From JBBRMW01 sp038239365 (GTDB taxonomy: Bacteria; Chloroflexota; Anaerolineae; Aggregatilineales; UBA2796), in the NCBI GenBank assembly GCA_038239365.1, contig JBBSEU010000048.1, positions 1 to 24,290 on the forward strand: a DNA stretch of 24,290 nt. The letters are read 5' to 3'. A program made the translations under genes and the position numbers. A model generated the notes under the pieces. The model saw only the letters and a list, made by a program, of their open reading frames with translations, was not told the DNA's origin and did no database searches. Of this stretch, positions 21,084 through 24,290 are shown piece by piece. Position 1 is the first letter of the stretch. Every line of letters starts with the position of its first letter.

Positions 21084-21204
21084 AAAAGCATCCTTTGCCG
21101 CAACCTGAAGCCTTCACCTCCACCTGAAAAGGAAGCGACCAGAGCATGAAGGCAAGATGAATTCGCGGTAGTATGCCATGAGCAGAGTGCGTACCACCAT
21201 CACG

Positions 21205-23757
21205 TCATTTCGGTGCGCCGGGTGTCACGGCAGCTTGAGCGGTTTGCGTTTGCTGGACAACCTGTACACCAATGCTGACCTGTGTCTGGATAGCGGCGGT
21301 TGCGGCCTTGGCAGCGGCGGTTCCTGTGATGTTCGCGGCCTGAGCCGTAGTCGTGTTTTGTGCTACGCCTGTCGCGGTAGACTGCACAACGGCGGTGGCG
21401 GTGGACGCGGTGTTGCGGGCAATCGTCGTCGATGTTTGCCGATCCGCGAAGCCGTTGGCCGTTGCCGTCAGCCAGTTATCGAGTGTGCCGTGTGCCAGCG
21501 TTGCCGTCAGGTTCGGCGGCACAGGGATGGCGCATACGTGCCGCTGGAACAAATTCGTCGGGCACGGATCGAGCAGCAGGATCGGCAGCAGGCAGAGCAA
21601 ACACAACAGCAGTAGCAACACCAACAGAAACCAGGGAATGCGCGGCCCCACGATTAATTCAGCCGGTAACGCCTGACTTGATCCAACAGAGGCCTCGCTC
21701 AGCACTTCATACGAGTAGTGTTTGCTGCCGAAGCCGAACCAGGGGCGGCGCGTCGGACGCACATAGAACAGCGCCACTTCTTCCAAACACGGCGACACAG
21801 TGATCGACTGAGTGGGCGGGTCAAAGTGCAGCGCCTCCTCACGATCACGTGGCGTCAGTGTAAACGACTCCGGCGCGTTGCCCTTATTGGTGATAACAAC
21901 GCGCAGTTCGCCATTATTGCGTATCTTCTTGGGCTGCAAATCGCCCTCGAATTGATAGTACGGGTTGATCGTGAGCATGGCCTGCGCGCGCCCAACTTCT
22001 TTACCGCGATCCTGGCTGGTCACACGGATCGTGATGTTGTGCGAACCGGACGTACTCTTGCAGTTGCGCGGCGGGTGAAAACCAATCGACACGCTGCCTT
22101 TGCTGACCGCGTCGCCGTCGCGGGCGGTCATCAATTGCAGGGTGGTCATCGGCAGCGTAAACCACTCTTTGGGGATGCCTTCCACATGAAACTGATAGTG
22201 TTCAACCAATTCGCTCAGGTTCTTGATCTCGACGCGAATTTCCATGCGTCCGCCCGCTTCGAGCGTCAATACGGGCGGGTTGAGCGTCATCATAACGCCA
22301 CCCTGTCCGCCCTGCGCTGCGCCACCAATGGTCTGCTGCCCGCCGCCGATTGGCACACCCAAACCAGGCGCTCCTGGCGCAAACCCGGCGGGTCCCACCG
22401 AAGGCGCGGCCATAACAGGCGCGACGGTGACATTGCCCCGTGCGGCACGCTGCAAGGTGAGCCAGAAATTACCCAGTCGGACGGTCTTATCGAGTGTCCA
22501 AACTTCGGGGATATTACTCAACAGCTTGGTATCGCCCAGAAACGTGCCGTTGGAACTGCCCACGTCCATGATCGTATACTGGCCGTCTTTACGACGTTCG
22601 AGCCGCGCGTGGTGGCGCGACACTTTGGCCGAGTTCAGTGATAGATCAAGCGCCGGATCACGCCCGATCTCAATCAGATTTTTGGTGATCTCAAAGTAGC
22701 GCGGCTGCTCCCCTTCTGCCGTAATCACCAGCCGATCATTGGCCGATGTATTGTCGGAATAGGCGGGCGCGGGCGCGGCGGCAGCTTGCGCCATTGATTG
22801 TAAATAAGTGCTGAGTGATTCGACTTTTTCCGGTACGGGTTCGGCGGCCTGCTGCTTTTTAGCCCCTTCTGCACCGCGCTTGACCTGCCCGCCGACTGCC
22901 TCGACGCCGCGAATTGCCTTCGCAAATTCCGCGCCGGACTGATAACGATCTTTGGGGTTTTTCGCCATCGCTTTGAGGATCACTTCCTCAAGTGCGGGCG
23001 AAAGGCTGGCACGTACCGAAGTCGGGCGATCCGGTGCAACCGTCGTGTGCATCTTGATCGCTTCGGGCAGGTTCTGCGGCACAAAAGGCAGCCGCCCCGT
23101 CGTTAGCTCATAGAGCATGATGCCCAGCGCATACAGATCGGTGCGCCCATCCAGCTTATCGGCCATCGCCTGTTCGGGTGCCATATAGGGCAGCGTGCCG
23201 GTGGGATTGTTGGCAAGCGATTGCACGCCACCTTCGGCCAGTTTCGCCAACCCAAAATCCGTCAGGATCGCCCGAAACGCGATGGACTCATCGCTGCTGC
23301 TGGACGCCACTTTGAGCAGCACGTTATCCGGCTTCACATCACGGTGAACCAACCCCTGCTGATGCGCGTAATCCAGCGCGTCGGCCACCTGCCGCGTCAG
23401 GGCAAGCGCCTCGGCCACCTCGATGAATTTGCGCTGCTCGTACAACTGTTTCAGATAGTCACGCAGGCTGCCGCCCGACACCAACTCCGTGACCATATAG
23501 AGCATGTTATTATCGAGATTGAACTCGTAGATGCGAATGATGTTCGGATGGTCAAGCGCCGCCGAAGCACGTGCTTCCTGCAAAAATCGCTGTTGGAACT
23601 CCGGTTGAATGGCAAAGTTGGGGTGCATCACCTTGATCGCCACTGCACGCTGTAACTGCGTATCGATGGCACGGTAGACAGCACCCATACCGCCCGCGCC
23701 AAGCACCTTTTCGATGCGGTAATGTTTTATCGTTCGATTTAGCAGCAAATCGCTCAT
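21205..23757 (-). CDS. Membrane Ser/Thr kinase with FHA domain and low-complexity outer tail
   Basis: 850 residues. Kinase at about 11-284: GAGGMGAVY, Lys42, Glu61, HRDVKPDN (138-145), DFG (167-169), APE (193-195). FHA domain at about 352-432 has GRD (365-367), SRHH (380-383) and SSNGTFL (401-407), which bind phosphothreonine. A Gly/Pro-rich linker (about 445-490) is followed by two beta-sandwich-like segments (about 492-700) and a TM helix (707-728). The last 120 residues lie outside; they are almost only Ala, Thr, Gln and Ser (TATAVVQSTATG). The beta domains thus appear to be on the cytoplasmic side, which is unusual for Ig-like folds, unless an alternative topology holds. GGAG is 6 bases before the ATG. 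The FHA suggests recruitment of a phosphorylated partner, or of itself. Confidence 0.93.
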   Translation of the reverse strand: MSDLLLNRTIKHYRIEKVLGAGGMGAVYRAIDTQLQRAVAIKVMHPNFAIQPEFQQRFLQEARASAALDHPNIIRIYEFNLDNNMLYMVTELVSGGSLRDYLKQLYEQRKFIEVAEALALTRQVADALDYAHQQGLVHRDVKPDNVLLKVASSSSDESIAFRAILTDFGLAKLAEGGVQSLANNPTGTLPYMAPEQAMADKLDGRTDLYALGIMLYELTTGRLPFVPQNLPEAIKMHTTVAPDRPTSVRASLSPALEEVILKAMAKNPKDRYQSGAEFAKAIRGVEAVGGQVKRGAEGAKKQQAAEPVPEKVESLSTYLQSMAQAAAAPAPAYSDNTSANDRLVITAEGEQPRYFEITKNLIEIGRDPALDLSLNSAKVSRHHARLERRKDGQYTIMDVGSSNGTFLGDTKLLSNIPEVWTLDKTVRLGNFWLTLQRAARGNVTVAPVMAAPSVGPAGFAPGAPGLGVPIGGGQQTIGGAAQGGQGGVMMTLNPPVLTLEAGGRMEIRVEIKNLSELVEHYQFHVEGIPKEWFTLPMTTLQLMTARDGDAVSKGSVSIGFHPPRNCKSTSGSHNITIRVTSQDRGKEVGRAQAMLTINPYYQFEGDLQPKKIRNNGELRVVITNKGNAPESFTLTPRDREEALHFDPPTQSITVSPCLEEVALFYVRPTRRPWFGFGSKHYSYEVLSEASVGSSQALPAELIVGPRIPWFLLVLLLLLCLLCLLPILLLDPCPTNLFQRHVCAIPVPPNLTATLAHGTLDNWLTATANGFADRQTSTTIARNTASTATAVVQSTATGVAQNTTTAQAANITGTAAAKAATAAIQTQVSIGVQVVQQTQTAQAAVTPGAPK

Positions 23758-23891
23758 GGAGAACTCCGACAGCGTTGAACAGGGATTGCCGATGATTGTA
23801 CAGGAGAGCTAACGTTTTTGCCCTAACCACGAAGGTTCAAAACGACGGGTGTACAATAAATTCGTAGTGGTGGGAAATTTTTGGAATTGTC

Positions 23892-24173
23892 ATGTTAAAT
23901 GTTGACAACAATGTTCTGCTGATAATTGGCGCTGTAGGCGTGGTTTGGGTCGCTCTGGGTTTACGCAAAAGTTATCAATGGACTCGGCTGCATCGCTCCG
24001 GTGTATCAGCCCAGGCAAAGATTGTTAATCGATCTCGTGGGTATCTCAAGGACACCTATGAGCTTTTCATCTATTACCGATTTCACGTAGGTATCCCCAA
24101 TGTAGATGAAAGCGTGTTAGATGGCTCACAAGTCGTGAGTCAATATATCTATCAGGACTTTCGCTTTAGATAG
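23892..24173 (+). CDS. Small membrane protein, possibly truncated DUF3592 family
   Basis: 93 residues. One TM helix (about 7-24) is followed by basic RKSYQWTRLHRSG and a short soluble part with GVSAQAKIVNRSRG and YELFIYYRF, which resemble the start of DUF3592 proteins (TM, then an A-x-V-V strand, then YxxxYxF). The family usually continues with a final block and a second TM helix; here the frame stops after IYQDFRFR. The same frame stays open for another 17 codons after the stop, so the gene may be truncated by a nonsense change or simply degenerate. No good Shine-Dalgarno or promoter is visible. Divergent from the kinase-FHA gene. The last 117 bases of the window show no further gene. Confidence 0.5.
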   Translation: MLNVDNNVLLIIGAVGVVWVALGLRKSYQWTRLHRSGVSAQAKIVNRSRGYLKDTYELFIYYRFHVGIPNVDESVLDGSQVVSQYIYQDFRFR

Positions 24174-24290
24174 TTGAAAAAGCCGGGATATGCGGACACT
24201 GAAGTTCAGCCCGTAAATAGTCGCTAAATAAAGCGTGGTGCACGGCATATAACGACTGACCAAGCTGGTGAGCGCGTAGCCGAAGCGCAA

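Noticed and set aside
21718..22641. 307-codon open frame on the plus strand
   Set aside because: Antisense to the FHA and linker part of the kinase-FHA gene. No ribosome site or family features.
24174..24290. Integron attC-like or repeat sequence at the right edge
   Set aside because: No paired core sites or foldable inverted repeat could be found, and no cassette genes are present.
1..24290. CRISPR array, phage or anti-phage defence system
   Set aside because: No regularly spaced repeats, cas, restriction, integrase or phage structural genes are visible. The kinases look like regulatory rather than defence proteins.

Overview
The window looks like a chromosomal segment of a Chloroflexota bacterium, probably Anaerolineae-like. 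This is inferred from gene content, since no rRNA is present. The pointers are several large Ser/Thr kinases with accessory domains, a class II (B12-dependent) ribonucleotide reductase with a TSCPD tail and CxxC zinc ribbon, Reg_prop-type propeller proteins and moderate GC content. It is ordinary single-copy chromosome with a few selfish elements: three inteins and one small MITE-like element.

Left part (1-3150). A compact minus-strand arsenic operon runs arsR-arsC fusion, then arsC, then an aquaporin cut by the window edge. The genes are joined by 4-base ATGA overlaps. A good sigma70-type promoter with an ArsR-type inverted repeat next to its -10 box precedes them. Next come an SDR-family dehydrogenase and tRNA-Leu(TAA), both minus strand, then a plus-strand gene resembling the Imm-5-like 'putative immunity protein' family.

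Signalling part (3195-9220). A 131-bp inverted-repeat element abuts, and supplies the stop codon of, a membrane Ser/Thr kinase with an extracellular lectin-fold domain. Divergent from it is a tight operon of a six-TM histidine kinase and two receiver-only response regulators. A membrane-anchored beta-propeller protein converges on that operon.

DNA-precursor part (9475-15960). nrdR is preceded by a promoter and two palindromes with ATATAT cores whose centres are exactly 31 bp apart, the geometry of paired NrdR boxes. It is followed by nrdJ, a 1838-residue precursor interrupted by three inteins: 394 aa with LAGLIDADG, 450 aa with LAGLIDADG, and a 133-aa mini-intein. Excision would give an 861-residue enzyme. 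Two inteins sit directly in front of catalytic cysteines: a redox-active Cys and the thiyl-radical Cys of NPCGE.

Right part (15964-24290). A small orphan antitoxin-like gene is followed by three minus-strand genes: a secreted protein of unknown function, a kinase-AAA-TPR protein (PknK-like layout), and a kinase-FHA-TM protein. At the end is a short plus-strand membrane protein resembling a truncated DUF3592 protein.

The strongest candidates for a second look are the triple-intein nrdJ under predicted NrdR control, the ArsR-ArsC fusion whose DNA-binding domain has no cysteine, and the element that ends the first kinase gene.
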